Made by a program: the position numbers and the translations under genes
Assembly (NCBI GenBank): GCA_964396415.1
Contig: CAYNFM010000005.1
Location: forward strand, 1 to 64,000
Source: UBA1306 sp964396415
Lineage (GTDB): Bacteria; Spirochaetota; Spirochaetia; Treponematales; Rectinemataceae
Reading direction: 5' to 3'
DNA: 64,000 nt
The notes under the pieces: generated by a model
The model's database searches: none
Told to the model about the DNA's origin: nothing
What the model saw: only the letters and a program-made list of their open reading frames with translations
Shown: piece after piece, positions 1-8,858 of the stretch
Numbering within the stretch: the first letter of the stretch is position 1
Layout of the letters: each line of letters begins with the position of its first letter

Positions 1-557
1 GGATGCTTGGCGAGGACCTCCCGGAGCCCCTGGCTACGCAGGAGCGTCGGCGGAGAGCCCGATCGACCCTGAATCTCCAAGACCGTCCCGGGCCGGTTCT
101 TGAGGAGATCCGTAATGACGCCCCCTCCCTCCCGACCGAGCCGTTCGTTGTCCGGTCCTATGAAGAGACTGTAATCGTAACCTTCGACCGCCCTATCCAA
201 TACGATCACCGGAATTTTCGAATACACCTCGCGGACGACGGGAGTGAGCTCGTGGGAATCGGTCGGCGAAATGATCATCAAGTCGATGCCGTAATCCATA
301 AGCCGATGTACGTCATCGATCTGCCGGCTCGTAGAGTCCGCGGCGTCCGTATAGATGATTTTCATGTCCGAATAGCGCGCCGCCTCGGCCTTCACTTCCT
401 CGGTCATCTCGATGCGCCAGGGCTCAGTCAGGTTGGCTTGCGAGAAGCCGATGAGGAAGCGTAGGCCCGATCTTCGCGGAGCTTGATCGCAGGCCGAGAG
501 CAAGGCCGCGGCGATGATGGCCAAAGTCGCGACCAGCAGCCGATTTCGCCTTTCCAT
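1..557 (-). CDS. Sugar-type periplasmic substrate-binding lipoprotein (C-terminus beyond window)
   Basis: This reading frame runs off the left edge, so only about the first 185 residues are present. It begins MERRNRLL, has a hydrophobic stretch and a lipobox LLSAC at residues 19-23, so it should be a lipid-anchored export product. The segment GFSQANLTEPWR, then DYGIDLMIISPTDS and a VIVLDRAV stretch, is the layout of the ribose/xylose-binding (Peripla_BP_4) fold that presents sugars to ABC importers or sensors. The ATG lies two bases after the stop of the response regulator gene, so it is the third gene of a kinase-regulator-binding protein operon. No permease is visible because the window ends. 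The ligand cannot be read from the sequence. Confidence 0.85.
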   Translation of the reverse strand, partial: MERRNRLLVATLAIIAAALLSACDQAPRRSGLRFLIGFSQANLTEPWRIEMTEEVKAEAARYSDMKIIYTDAADSTSRQIDDVHRLMDYGIDLMIISPTDSHELTPVVREVYSKIPVIVLDRAVEGYDYSLFIGPDNERLGREGGGVITDLLKNRPGTVLEIQGRSGSPPTLLRSQGLREVLAKH

Positions 558-559
558 CG

Positions 560-1762
560 TTAGGCTCCTTTCCGATGATCGGTCGGAGAGCTTCCCGTTA
601 CCTTCTTGAAGGCTCGGCTGAAATAGTGCTGACTTCGGTAGCCGACCCTTTCGGCCACCTCGAAGGCCTTCGCCGCCGGATCGCTCATGAGGAAAGTCGC
701 CTTCTTCACGCGCGTGCGATTCAGGTATTCGACGAAGGAAAAGCCCGTCTCGCGCTTCATCAATCTGGACAGATAGCCGGGGCTTATCTGAAGCTCGGCT
801 GCGGCGTCTTCGAGGCAGAGCGCGGGGTTCCAGTAATGCTTGTCGATATAGTTGCGCGCGAGTACGACGAAGGCCTCGCAGTTCCCGCCGTCGGCGAGCT
901 CAGAGCAGAGTTCCTCGTAGGCGTCGCACATTCCCTCGAGAGGCTCGGGAACTATGCGCGTCGCGATGCTGGGAACCTGGGTGACTTGATCCGAGGCGCG
1001 CCGCTCGATGTCCGAGACGATGCCGATCAGCTCTTTCCGATCGAAGCCGGGCCCGAGGGCTATCAAGGTCTCCGTATCGTCCTCGAAGACGTAGGTGTCG
1101 TCCATCGGAAGCGCCTCTTGCATCACGGTTCGCATCGCGACCTGGACGAGGCGCTTCCCCTTCTCTCCGCCCGTAATGCCTCCGAAACCTACCCTCTCTG
1201 CGAATCGAGCGGCGATGAGAGTCGCAGGCGAAGCCAGCTCGACCCGCAGGAAAGAAAGATCCTCGAGAAGCTCCGTCCTGGATAGCGAACCGCCGACCCA
1301 ATCCTTGAAGAAGCGTTCACGAAGGATGGGCAGGTTTCGATCGAGCTGCTCGTGCGCCCACGCGCTATACTTGCTCGCGTCGCGTCGTGACTCGAGCTCG
1401 GCCTTGGCCCTCCCGACCGCCGCAATGAAGCTTTCGGCGTCGATCGGCTTGAGGATATAGTCGAATACGTGCAACTTGACGGCCGATTGCGCATAATCGA
1501 ATTCGTCGTGCCCGCTTACGATAATGATGATCCGTCCAGGCAGGGCCGTGTTGAGCCCCCCGATCAGGTCGAGTCCGTTCCTGAACGGCATCCGAATATC
1601 TATGAAAAGGATATCGGGCTTCAGGCCCAAGGCGAGGTCGTAGGCCATCTCCCCATCCTCCGCCTCCGCCACCACCTCCAAATCGTTTCCGCAACGGGCC
1701 AATAGCGTCTTGAGACCCCGACGGATCTTTGGCTCGTCGTCGGCAATCAATACCTTCCACAT
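560..1762 (-). CDS. AraC-type response regulator (YesN family)
   Basis: A 400-residue DNA-binding response regulator. The N-terminal receiver domain (about 1-120) has the acidic pair D8/D9, the phosphoacceptor D55 in FIDIRMP and the conserved K105 in YILKPID. The C-terminal 100 residues are a double helix-turn-helix AraC/XylS domain ending VGYRSQHYFSRAFKKVTGSSP. The middle 180 residues are a linker typical of YesN proteins. It lies two bases downstream of the sensor kinase gene and two bases upstream of the binding lipoprotein, so all three are probably co-translated. Members usually activate adjacent carbohydrate uptake genes; here that target is an inference. Confidence 0.93.
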   Translation of the reverse strand: MWKVLIADDEPKIRRGLKTLLARCGNDLEVVAEAEDGEMAYDLALGLKPDILFIDIRMPFRNGLDLIGGLNTALPGRIIIIVSGHDEFDYAQSAVKLHVFDYILKPIDAESFIAAVGRAKAELESRRDASKYSAWAHEQLDRNLPILRERFFKDWVGGSLSRTELLEDLSFLRVELASPATLIAARFAERVGFGGITGGEKGKRLVQVAMRTVMQEALPMDDTYVFEDDTETLIALGPGFDRKELIGIVSDIERRASDQVTQVPSIATRIVPEPLEGMCDAYEELCSELADGGNCEAFVVLARNYIDKHYWNPALCLEDAAAELQISPGYLSRLMKRETGFSFVEYLNRTRVKKATFLMSDPAAKAFEVAERVGYRSQHYFSRAFKKVTGSSPTDHRKGA

Positions 1763-1764
1763 GT

Positions 1765-3570
1765 TCAGTCCTCCGGCTCGAGCAGGGGATGTCTGATGGT
1801 GACTTTCGTACCTTCGCCGAATGCGCTCTCGTAGCTCAACCCGTAGGGCTTGCCATACGTCAGCCGAATCCGCTCATGAACGTTGCGGATGCCATAGCCG
1901 CCGACCGACGGACCGCCGTCCTCCAACGAGGCATTGAGTTTTTCGAGCATCGTCTCGCTCATGCCCACGCCGTCGTCCTTGACCGAAAGGAACATGTCGC
2001 CCGACTCGATCCTTGCGGCGACGACGAGCGAACCATGGCCCCTGCGTTCCTTTATCCCGTGATAGATCGCGTTCTCTACGAGGGGCTGAAGCATCAGCCT
2101 GAGGACGCGTCGCGGCTTGAGCGAGAAACCGCAATCTATCGCATAGTCGAATTTATCCTCGTATCGCATCTTTTGAATGCGAAGATAGCTCTCGACATGC
2201 TCGATCTCTTCCGATAGGGCGATGAATTCGCGGCCCTTGTTGAGGCCGATGCGGAATAGGCTCGTAAGGGCTCCCACCATGCCGACGACGTCGTCGACGC
2301 GGTGCTCCTGGGCCATCCACTGTATCGTGTCCAGCGTGTTGTAGAGGAAATGAGGCTTTATCTGCTCTTGAAGTATCCTCAGCTCGGCCTCGCGCTTGGA
2401 TTGCTGCTCCGAATAGACTTGGTCTATCAGGCTCTGGATCCGCTCGATCATCTCGTTGAAGCCCAGGCCCAGTTCGCCGATCTCGTCATTCGGGGCCCCC
2501 GAGAAACGGACGGCGAGATCGCCGTGCTCGACGCGCTTCATGAGGCTACGGAGATTCAGGACCGGCTTGGCGATAGAGGAGGTGAAGAAATACGCGGCCA
2601 CGATGGCCAAAATCATCGTCATTCCGCCGATGACATAGGTCCACGAGCGAATCAGGAGGACTTCGCGCAGCATCTCGGCGAGGGAAAAGACGCCGAGCGT
2701 CCGCCATCCGGTATAGGGGGACTGCTGGGCAAGCACTTGGTAGCCGGTTCCCCCGACCGTCATGATGGTCGAAGGCGAATCGCCCGAAAAATCGTTTAGC
2801 GGGATTCGATAGGCCACCCGATTTACCGGCGCGTATACCATCTCGCCGCTCGAATCGGCGATGAAGAGGAATCCTCCCTTGCCCAGGGACGAGTCGGTGA
2901 ACAGCTCCTCTATGGTCGACAGCCTCATATCGATGAGTATCGCTCCGCGAATTCTATTATCCGTCGCGCCCGTCACCGCCTTCACAATCGAAACTACCTC
3001 GTCCGCGCCATACTGCCGCGTCGAGCGGATATTTCGCCCGATCGGCCTCGCGATGAGCTTTACGTCGCCGGGCGTCTGTCGCGCGATCGCATACCATTGT
3101 TCCTCGGTAAGCGGATCGCGCGTCGTTCGCGAAAATCCGTCGCTTACCCAGGCATCGTTCTCCGCCACGACGCATATTCCGGCTATCTCGGGATGCGTTT
3201 CCGAAACGGTCGTCAATGTCTCGTTGATGTCCTGATGCTCGGCGACCGTAGCGGAGCCTTTTTCCAGGAACGAGGCGACGACTTTCGTGCGCGCGATGAG
3301 GTCAATCAGCTGCTCCATCTCGCGTATCCGTAGCTCGATGTTCATGTCGACCTGGCCGATCATGCCGGCCATATGCGAGGTCGTCGCGCGCTCGATGGAT
3401 TTGGCGTACAGCGCGGGCCCTACGAAGCCCAACGAAACCAGGGGAATAAGGAGTATGACCAGAAAATAGACCATCAGCTTCAGCCGAAGGCTGCTGGAAC
3501 GGCCGGAACGGCCTCCAAGTCTCTTCAAGGAGACATGTCGACTCGTGCTCGAATATGAATCCTTCGCCAT
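1765..3570 (-). CDS. Sensor histidine kinase (YesM/LytS family)
   Basis: A 601-residue membrane kinase, partner of the following response regulator. A first transmembrane helix lies at about 33-54, followed by an extracytoplasmic sensor domain of some 250 residues (Cache-like), a second helix at about 309-331, a HAMP segment, then the His_kinase box EQIKPHFLYNTLDTIQW with H407 as the predicted phosphorylation site. The ATPase N box LVENAIYHG and the G box DDGVGMS follow. It heads the three-gene operon. A 14-bp perfect palindrome and an extended -10 sequence lie just upstream of the start. Confidence 0.93.
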   Translation of the reverse strand: MAKDSYSSTSRHVSLKRLGGRSGRSSSLRLKLMVYFLVILLIPLVSLGFVGPALYAKSIERATTSHMAGMIGQVDMNIELRIREMEQLIDLIARTKVVASFLEKGSATVAEHQDINETLTTVSETHPEIAGICVVAENDAWVSDGFSRTTRDPLTEEQWYAIARQTPGDVKLIARPIGRNIRSTRQYGADEVVSIVKAVTGATDNRIRGAILIDMRLSTIEELFTDSSLGKGGFLFIADSSGEMVYAPVNRVAYRIPLNDFSGDSPSTIMTVGGTGYQVLAQQSPYTGWRTLGVFSLAEMLREVLLIRSWTYVIGGMTMILAIVAAYFFTSSIAKPVLNLRSLMKRVEHGDLAVRFSGAPNDEIGELGLGFNEMIERIQSLIDQVYSEQQSKREAELRILQEQIKPHFLYNTLDTIQWMAQEHRVDDVVGMVGALTSLFRIGLNKGREFIALSEEIEHVESYLRIQKMRYEDKFDYAIDCGFSLKPRRVLRLMLQPLVENAIYHGIKERRGHGSLVVAARIESGDMFLSVKDDGVGMSETMLEKLNASLEDGGPSVGGYGIRNVHERIRLTYGKPYGLSYESAFGEGTKVTIRHPLLEPED

Positions 3571-3579
3571 TACGCCACC

Positions 3580-3601
3580 CGTGTACGTACACGAGTGTAT
3601 A
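3580..3601 (-). promoter_or_regulatory. Extended -10 and palindromic operator of the kinase operon
   Basis: Reading the minus strand, TGGTATACA is an extended -10 (TATACA at 3601-3596), and directly downstream lies the perfect palindrome CGTGTACGTACACG (3593-3580), about 10 bases before the kinase ATG. No good -35 is visible. The position suits an operator for a repressor or for the operon's own AraC regulator; that is inference. Confidence 0.4.
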
Positions 3602-3645
3602 CCAATTCCCTCCTCATGTGGAGGGAAAAACAGGCCCGGCCGGTG

Positions 3646-5181
3646 TCATTCTTCCGGCGCGGAGGCGGTCGACGCCGCGAGCCTCTCTTCCAGGGCCGAC
3701 TCCATCGCCGGAACCTCGACGATGAGGCCGTGCAGCTCGGGGGCATCGCGCAGGGAGCGTATCGCGAGAGGCAGCTCGAGCCCCGCCTCCTCAGCCAGTC
3801 GCTCTGCCATGTCGAGTTCGCGATGGGCTTCGCTCCCCTCCCGCCCCGTCGCCGTTTCGCTCAAGCCGATCGCCCGAGCCACCGCCAAAGGGAATTTGAA
3901 GGGGCTAGCCGTCGCCGCCACTAGGGCTGGTCTCGCTTCCCCGCCTTCCTCTCGCATCTTTTCGAGCACGGATACGGCGACCGCGGTATGCGGATCCACG
4001 AGGTAACCCGATTGCTCGAAAAGTCGGCGCGAGGCCGCGCCGGACGCGACCTCGTCCGCCCATCCGGCGCGAAAATCGGAAAGCTTCTCCGCCTCGGCAT
4101 CCTCGAGCGCGTAGCTTCCTTTTTCGGCTAGATCCTTCATCAGCCCCGCCGTCCTGCCGGAATCCTCTCCCGTCGCGTGGAAGAGGAGGCGCTCGAGATT
4201 GCTAGAAACCAGGATATCCATGGACGGGCTTTCGGTCTTGTAGAAAGGCCTGTTCCTGTCATAGCGCTTCTGGCCGAAGAAGTCGGCCAACACTCGGTTC
4301 CGATTGGAGGCGCAAATCAGCCTCCCTATCGGCAATCCCATGCGCTTGGCGTACCATGCCGCGAGAATGTTGCCGAAATTGCCCGTAGGAACGACGACAT
4401 CCATGATCCCTTCGGGGCCGAGGCTGCCCGAGTCCCGCATATCCCGCCAAGCCGAAACATAGTAGACGATCTGAGGAAGGAGACGCGCGATATTGATCGA
4501 GTTGGCGGATGAAAGCCGCATACCTCGTCTCGCGGTGAAATCGGCCGCTCCGGGGCTCGCGAATATCGCCTTGACGCCACGCTGGGCGTCGTCGAAATTT
4601 CCCCGAATGCCGATCACCTCCGCTCCCGGCGCGTCATGGCTCGTCATCTGCAGCCTCTGGACCGCGCTGACCCCCTCGGAAGGATAGAAGACGACCACTC
4701 GAATTCCATCGGCCGAACGACCGGGAGGGGCAAGGCCCTCGAGGGCCGCCTTGCCGGTATCGCCGGAAGTCGCTACCAGTACGACTATCTCCTCGTCCAT
4801 CCCGAGCTTGTCCCTCGCCAGCCCTAATAGACGACCCATGAGGGTAAGCGCAAGGTCCTTGAACGCAAGGGTAGGGCCCCTGTACAGCTCGACGAAAGCC
4901 ATCCCCCCTCGGAACAGCACCGGCGCGGGTCCGCTCGCCGGAAAACGCTCGGCTTGAGCCGCCAACGCGGCCTTGAGGCCATCGTCGGAGAATGTCGGGA
5001 AGAAAGGCTTCAGCGTCAGGAAGGAGAGTTGCGGATAGCTCAGAGGTTCGCGGCCGAGGAGGGCCGGATCGAGGAGCGGCAGGGCCACGGGAACGTAGAG
5101 CCCGCCGTCGGGAGCGATGCCATCCAGCAGGGCGCGCTCCGGCGAAACGGCCGCGCGATCGGATCTCGTGCTTCGGTACAC
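3646..5181 (-). CDS. thrC: Threonine synthase
   Basis: Converts O-phosphohomoserine to threonine with PLP. The start VYRSTR with DGGLYVP shortly after is the classic N-terminus, and the PLP lysine is K108 in PTLAFKDLAL; the phosphate-binding region VPTGNFGN is also present. From the GTG at 5181 the product is 511 residues. An in-frame ATG at 5259 exists, but that extension would run through a strong hairpin, whereas the GTG has CGGAGGT five bases upstream, so the GTG is preferred. No other threonine-pathway gene is adjacent. The gene lies downstream of ferritin and its terminator, so it needs its own promoter, which I could not define with confidence. Confidence 0.93.
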   Translation of the reverse strand: MYRSTRSDRAAVSPERALLDGIAPDGGLYVPVALPLLDPALLGREPLSYPQLSFLTLKPFFPTFSDDGLKAALAAQAERFPASGPAPVLFRGGMAFVELYRGPTLAFKDLALTLMGRLLGLARDKLGMDEEIVVLVATSGDTGKAALEGLAPPGRSADGIRVVVFYPSEGVSAVQRLQMTSHDAPGAEVIGIRGNFDDAQRGVKAIFASPGAADFTARRGMRLSSANSINIARLLPQIVYYVSAWRDMRDSGSLGPEGIMDVVVPTGNFGNILAAWYAKRMGLPIGRLICASNRNRVLADFFGQKRYDRNRPFYKTESPSMDILVSSNLERLLFHATGEDSGRTAGLMKDLAEKGSYALEDAEAEKLSDFRAGWADEVASGAASRRLFEQSGYLVDPHTAVAVSVLEKMREEGGEARPALVAATASPFKFPLAVARAIGLSETATGREGSEAHRELDMAERLAEEAGLELPLAIRSLRDAPELHGLIVEVPAMESALEERLAASTASAPEE

Positions 5182-5206
5182 GGTGACCTCCGGCTCCAGC
5201 TTATAA

Positions 5207-5247
5207 GAAAACCGAGCCCCGAGCAAAGAGCCCGGCGCTCGGTTTTC
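5207..5247 (-). terminator. Rho-independent terminator after ferritin gene
   Basis: On the minus strand GAAAACCGAGC (5247-5237) pairs perfectly with GCTCGGTTTTC (5217-5207). An inner stem CCGGGC/GCTCGG pairs with one wobble, leaving a TCTTT loop. The long hairpin ends in GGTTTTCTT. It lies 77 bases after the ferritin stop and before the threonine synthase start, so it most simply ends the ferritin transcript; attenuation of thrC is an alternative. Confidence 0.7.
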
Positions 5248-5323
5248 CGAACGATTCAAGCCGTCCGAACCGACGCGAAGTTATAATCGGCTATTGAAAC
5301 GCTCTAAGCCTTTCGTCGGCTTT

Positions 5324-5854
5324 TCAGTCGCCGCCTCCCATCTTGGTAAAGTCGCTCGTCACGCCGAGATCGCGCTTGCCGAGCTCGACATTGAGAAGGT
5401 AGAGCCCTTGGCTGGAATTACCGATAAGGTCGATCGCCTGGAGTATGTCCATGTCGTTCTTCTCTTCCTCGACCTGCTCGTTCACGTACCATTGTGCGAG
5501 GACCTGAGTGGCATAGTCCTTTTCCTCGATAGCCATCGCCATGATCTCATCGATGTTCCTCGTAACGCCCTTCTCGTGCTCGAGCACGTGCTGGAACAGC
5601 TCCTTGATCCCGGTTTCCTTGAAAACGGGCGCCGCGATCGGCTTCAGATGCGCGGTCGAGCCTTGGTCATGCAAATAGCCGTAGAACTTCATGGCGTGGA
5701 ACATTTCCTCGTGGTACTGGACCATAAGCCACTTGGCGATGCCATGGTAGCCGGTCTCCGTCATCCTGGCCGACATGGCCAGATAAAGATAGGCGGAGAA
5801 CATCTCCTTGTTGATCTGCTCGTCGATCCTATCGGCCATTTTCTCTGAAATCAT
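5324..5854 (-). CDS. ftnA: Bacterial non-haem ferritin
   Basis: A 176-residue iron-storage protein forming a 24-subunit shell that oxidises Fe(II). The ferroxidase ligands sit in the expected places: E17 in NKEMFSAYLYL, and E49, E50 and H53 in YHEEMFHAMKF; WYVNEQVEEE follows later with the remaining conserved Glu/Gln residues. Length and motifs match FtnA rather than bacterioferritin (no haem Met context) or Dps. The ATG has GGAGG five bases upstream. The gene is monocistronic, bounded downstream by the 5207-5247 hairpin. Confidence 0.95.
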   Translation of the reverse strand: MISEKMADRIDEQINKEMFSAYLYLAMSARMTETGYHGIAKWLMVQYHEEMFHAMKFYGYLHDQGSTAHLKPIAAPVFKETGIKELFQHVLEHEKGVTRNIDEIMAMAIEEKDYATQVLAQWYVNEQVEEEKNDMDILQAIDLIGNSSQGLYLLNVELGKRDLGVTSDFTKMGGGD

Positions 5855-5880
5855 ACGCGCCTCCGGAATTCGTCCGTATC

Positions 5881-5911
5881 GATACCTTGAAGTTAGCTAA
5901 TCATAGGTATC
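5881..5911. promoter_or_regulatory. Dyad upstream of ferritin
   Basis: GATACCT (5881-5887) and AGGTATC (5905-5911) form a perfect 7-bp inverted repeat around an AT-rich centre containing TTAGCTAA. It lies 26 bases before the ferritin start and touches the stop codon of the neighbouring nitroreductase gene. It could bind a metal-responsive regulator, but it is not a recognisable Fur box. Confidence 0.25.
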
Positions 5912-6791
5912 AAGGCAAATCGAAGGTCGCAATATACCTTCGCGGCTCCTCGAGCGCGATCGGATCCGTCTTGAGCCGCTTCCAGGAGCCGCCCAGGCCG
6001 ATGGCCCGGGCGGCCACCTCGACATGGCGCATCGCTATGCCCATATCCAGCTCCTGGAGCTTCACCACGCCGAGCATGTTGTTGTAGCGCTGGTCCTCGT
6101 GCATGACGAGATGGAGGGACTCGCCTTTCCTTCTGTCCACGACGAGTCGCCAGGGCTGTTTATTCGAGGCCGAGGGACCGATCCTCACCGCTTCGAGCGG
6201 CTCCGCCCATTCTCCCGCGCCGTGCAGGGGAGCGAGGCTTCCGTCTTCGTCGGCTTCGAAAAAGAGCTCGGAGGGATCTTTCCTGGTCCCGGCCCTAGCC
6301 GAGCCACGCACGATGCGATCCTGCAGAGTGCGCCGTTCGGCGGGTCGCCCGACCGGCACCGTCGCAGGCACGAATTCGTCCTTGCTCGCGCGGAGCGCCC
6401 GCGCTATCGCTCCTCGGCCGAAGGCTCCTCCGATCCAACAAGTGCCGAGGCCCAGCTCGGTGGCGCGCAGGACGATGCCCTCGAGGCAATAGCCGAAATC
6501 CACGCAGGCGAAAGGCCGCTTTGCCACGACACCGGCGACGAAGGCGCGGGGCCCGACGATCATCCCGTAGGTGCCGATCCTGAGACCGCCCTGGACCGAC
6601 GTCGCGTGCGAGGCCTCGTCCTCGATCTCGTCTCTCGTAGCGAGGAGGAAGCGCGGAATCGCACCGAAGGGGCCGGGAACGGCTTCCGTGAAGGCTCGAT
6701 GCAAGGCTTCCTCTTCGTCTTTGGTCAACGCAGTGTCGGCGTAGGTCCGGACGGATATCCTCGACCTGATCGCATTCATTCCGATTTCCAT
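5910..6791 (-). CDS. Nitroreductase family protein
   Basis: A 293-residue flavin-dependent oxidoreductase of the putative TM nitroreductase type: RSRISVRTYADTALTKDE at the N-terminus is the FMN-phosphate-binding start, GLGTCWIGGAFGR lies mid-protein, and GPSASNKQPWRLVVD is the second FMN motif. I start at the ATG at 6791, which has AAGGAGCGGTC directly upstream; a longer frame begins at 6836. The start overlaps the end of the upstream glycosylase gene by 16 bases, so the two are probably translationally coupled. The substrate is unknown. Confidence 0.85.
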   Translation of the reverse strand: MEIGMNAIRSRISVRTYADTALTKDEEEALHRAFTEAVPGPFGAIPRFLLATRDEIEDEASHATSVQGGLRIGTYGMIVGPRAFVAGVVAKRPFACVDFGYCLEGIVLRATELGLGTCWIGGAFGRGAIARALRASKDEFVPATVPVGRPAERRTLQDRIVRGSARAGTRKDPSELFFEADEDGSLAPLHGAGEWAEPLEAVRIGPSASNKQPWRLVVDRRKGESLHLVMHEDQRYNNMLGVVKLQELDMGIAMRHVEVAARAIGLGGSWKRLKTDPIALEEPRRYIATFDLP

Positions 6792-7369
6792 GACCGCTCC
6801 TTCATTTGCCCGCCGAGCTCCGGCCAGCGAAAGCACGAGACTAGATGGTCGTTGACCATGCCTATCGCCTGCATGTGCGCGTACATCGTGGTCGATCCCA
6901 CGAAGGCGAAACCTCGCATCCTCAAATCTGCCGCGAGACTATCGGATGCGGGGGTCGTCTTCGGCACCCGCGATGTGTCCCGCCAGGAGTTGACGACGGG
7001 CCTGCCATCCACGAAGCGCCAGATATAAGCGTCGAAGTTTCCGAATTCCTCGACAACCGCGAGAAAGGCGCGGGCATTCTTGATCGCCGCCTCGATCTTT
7101 CGCCTGTTCCGGATAATGCTCGGGTCCAGGAGGAGCTTTTCGACTCGCGCCGCGGTGAATCGGGCCAGCCGAGTGGGATCGAAACCGGCGTAAGCTTTCC
7201 TGAAAGCCTCCCGCTTGCCGAGCACGCAGCGCCATGAAAGCCCTGCCTGTTGGGTTTCCAAGAGCAGGAACTCGAAGTGCCGCGCTTCTTCATGCAATGG
7301 AACTCCCCATTCCGCGTCATGATACGCGACATAGAGAGGATCCTCGCCGCACCAGGGACAACGTTGCAT
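6776..7369 (-). CDS. tag: DNA-3-methyladenine glycosylase I
   Basis: Removes 3-methyladenine from alkylated DNA. With the start at 7369 (MQRCPWCG) numbering matches E. coli Tag: C4 and H17 (YHDAEWG) and, near the end, NDHLVSC with the H-x3-C pair complete the zinc snap. QAGLSW is the base-pocket motif and NRRKIEAAIKNARAF the HhH-like segment. A longer frame to 7441 adds 24 non-conserved residues and has no better ribosome site. The downstream nitroreductase gene overlaps it. Confidence 0.93.
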   Translation of the reverse strand: MQRCPWCGEDPLYVAYHDAEWGVPLHEEARHFEFLLLETQQAGLSWRCVLGKREAFRKAYAGFDPTRLARFTAARVEKLLLDPSIIRNRRKIEAAIKNARAFLAVVEEFGNFDAYIWRFVDGRPVVNSWRDTSRVPKTTPASDSLAADLRMRGFAFVGSTTMYAHMQAIGMVNDHLVSCFRWPELGGQMKERSWKSE

Positions 7370-7537
7370 GGCCACAAGGATACGCGCTCGTTCTCCCGCG
7401 GGCAAGGGCATGGATGCCGCTGAAAACTCGCTCGAATGCATGGGAATGCCCAGTCTCGACGATTATCCCTGCTTGGCGTTATCATTCATTCAATATGGAT
7501 GAAAAACCCTCAGCAGGGCCTCGCCCCAACCCACGCC

Positions 7538-8818
7538 ATGCCGTTTGAACTTCTCATCCTCCTCGGTCTCATTCTTCTCAACGGCTTCTTTTCCCTCGCG
7601 GAAATGGCGATTGTGTCATCGCGAAAGGCGCGACTCAGACACGAGGCTGAACAAGGCAGGAAAAATTATCGTCTCGCCCTCGAGACGGCCGAAAACCCAT
7701 CTCGCTTCCTTTCTACGATTCAAGTCGCGATTACGCTTATCGGTACTCTCGCGGGAGCCTTCGGCGGCGCGACGGTGGCTCGCGGCCTGGAGGCGGCGCT
7801 ACGGTCGCTGCCCCTGCTCGCCTCGGCGGCCGGCCCCCTCTCCGTCGCCGTCGTGGTAATACTGACTACATTCGTTTCCGTCGTCCTCGGCGAACTCGTG
7901 CCCAAGAATATAGCCTTGTCCAGGCCCGAAAGCATCGCCGCGGCCGTTATCGGCCCCGTGCGGTTCTTGACGCTGATATTCGCGCCCCTTTCGCGTTTCC
8001 TCTCCGGCTTGACGGATCTCATCGTATCCCTGCTCGGAGCGAAGCGCGTCAAGGAGCCGGCCGTGACCGAAGAAGAGGTCCGCGTCCTTATCGCTCAAGG
8101 GGCGGAGACCGGGGTGTTCGAGAAAAGCGAACGCGAGATGGTCGAGGGCGTGCTTTCGCTCGGAGACCGCCGCGTAACCTCGCTAATGACGCCCCGGACC
8201 GAAGTCGTGCTCGTCGACCTGCGCGATGGACCGGCCAAGGCTCGCGCCCTTGTCGTCGAGAACGCGCGATACGGCTATCTACCGGCCGTCGACGCGGATC
8301 TCGACAATGTCGTCGGCATGCTGGCAGTCAAGGAATGCCTGGCGGCCATCGCGGCGAATGCCTTCGAAGAGCCTCGGGCATTCCTCCGCGAGCCGGTCTT
8401 CGTACCCGAGTCCGTATCGGCCCTGAAGGCTTTCGCCGCGCTAAAGGCCGGCGGCGCTAAAAGCGCGCTCATCCTCGACGAGTATGGCGGCGTCTCCGGA
8501 CTCATCTCCCTTTCGGACCTCGTCGAGTCCATCGTGGGCGACCTGCCCTGGGCCGGCGACGGCGACGAACCGGAAATCATCAAACGCCCTGATGGCAGCT
8601 TTCTCGTGGACGGATCCCTTCCCCTGGATCGCTTCGCGGATGCGCTCGGCATGGAAATGGAAGGATTCCGGGATTTCGACACGGTGGCAGGGCTCATCCT
8701 CGATCGCATGGGGACGATACCGCGGGCGGGAGAGAGATGCCGCTGGAATGACTGCGTCCTCGAAGTACTGGATATGGACGGAAATAGGATCGACAAGATC
8801 CTCGTTACGCGCGAATGA
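7538..8818 (+). CDS. CNNM/CorC-type transmembrane CBS-domain protein (hemolysin-like)
   Basis: A 426-residue inner-membrane protein. The N-terminal DUF21/CNNM domain (about 1-175) carries at least three hydrophobic helices and the signature LLNGFFSLAEMAIVSSRKARL. A CBS pair follows (RRVTSLMTPRTEVVLVDL onwards, DEYGGVSGLISLSDLVESIVGDL) and a CorC_HlyC domain closes the protein (GFRDFDTVAGLILDRMG). The family is linked to Mg2+ or Co2+ efflux; hemolysin is a legacy name. The chosen ATG lacks a good Shine-Dalgarno; in-frame starts at 7436 and 7499 are possible. It is convergent with pdxT. Confidence 0.88.
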   Translation: MPFELLILLGLILLNGFFSLAEMAIVSSRKARLRHEAEQGRKNYRLALETAENPSRFLSTIQVAITLIGTLAGAFGGATVARGLEAALRSLPLLASAAGPLSVAVVVILTTFVSVVLGELVPKNIALSRPESIAAAVIGPVRFLTLIFAPLSRFLSGLTDLIVSLLGAKRVKEPAVTEEEVRVLIAQGAETGVFEKSEREMVEGVLSLGDRRVTSLMTPRTEVVLVDLRDGPAKARALVVENARYGYLPAVDADLDNVVGMLAVKECLAAIAANAFEEPRAFLREPVFVPESVSALKAFAALKAGGAKSALILDEYGGVSGLISLSDLVESIVGDLPWAGDGDEPEIIKRPDGSFLVDGSLPLDRFADALGMEMEGFRDFDTVAGLILDRMGTIPRAGERCRWNDCVLEVLDMDGNRIDKILVTRE

Positions 8819-8858
8819 TAGCGGACTGCCGAAATAATCGAAGCATTTCAGCATCGCC

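Noticed and set aside
5182..5259. N-terminal extension of threonine synthase to ATG 5259
   Set aside because: It would translate through the long 5207-5247 hairpin, the extra residues are not conserved, and the GTG at 5181 has a good ribosome site.
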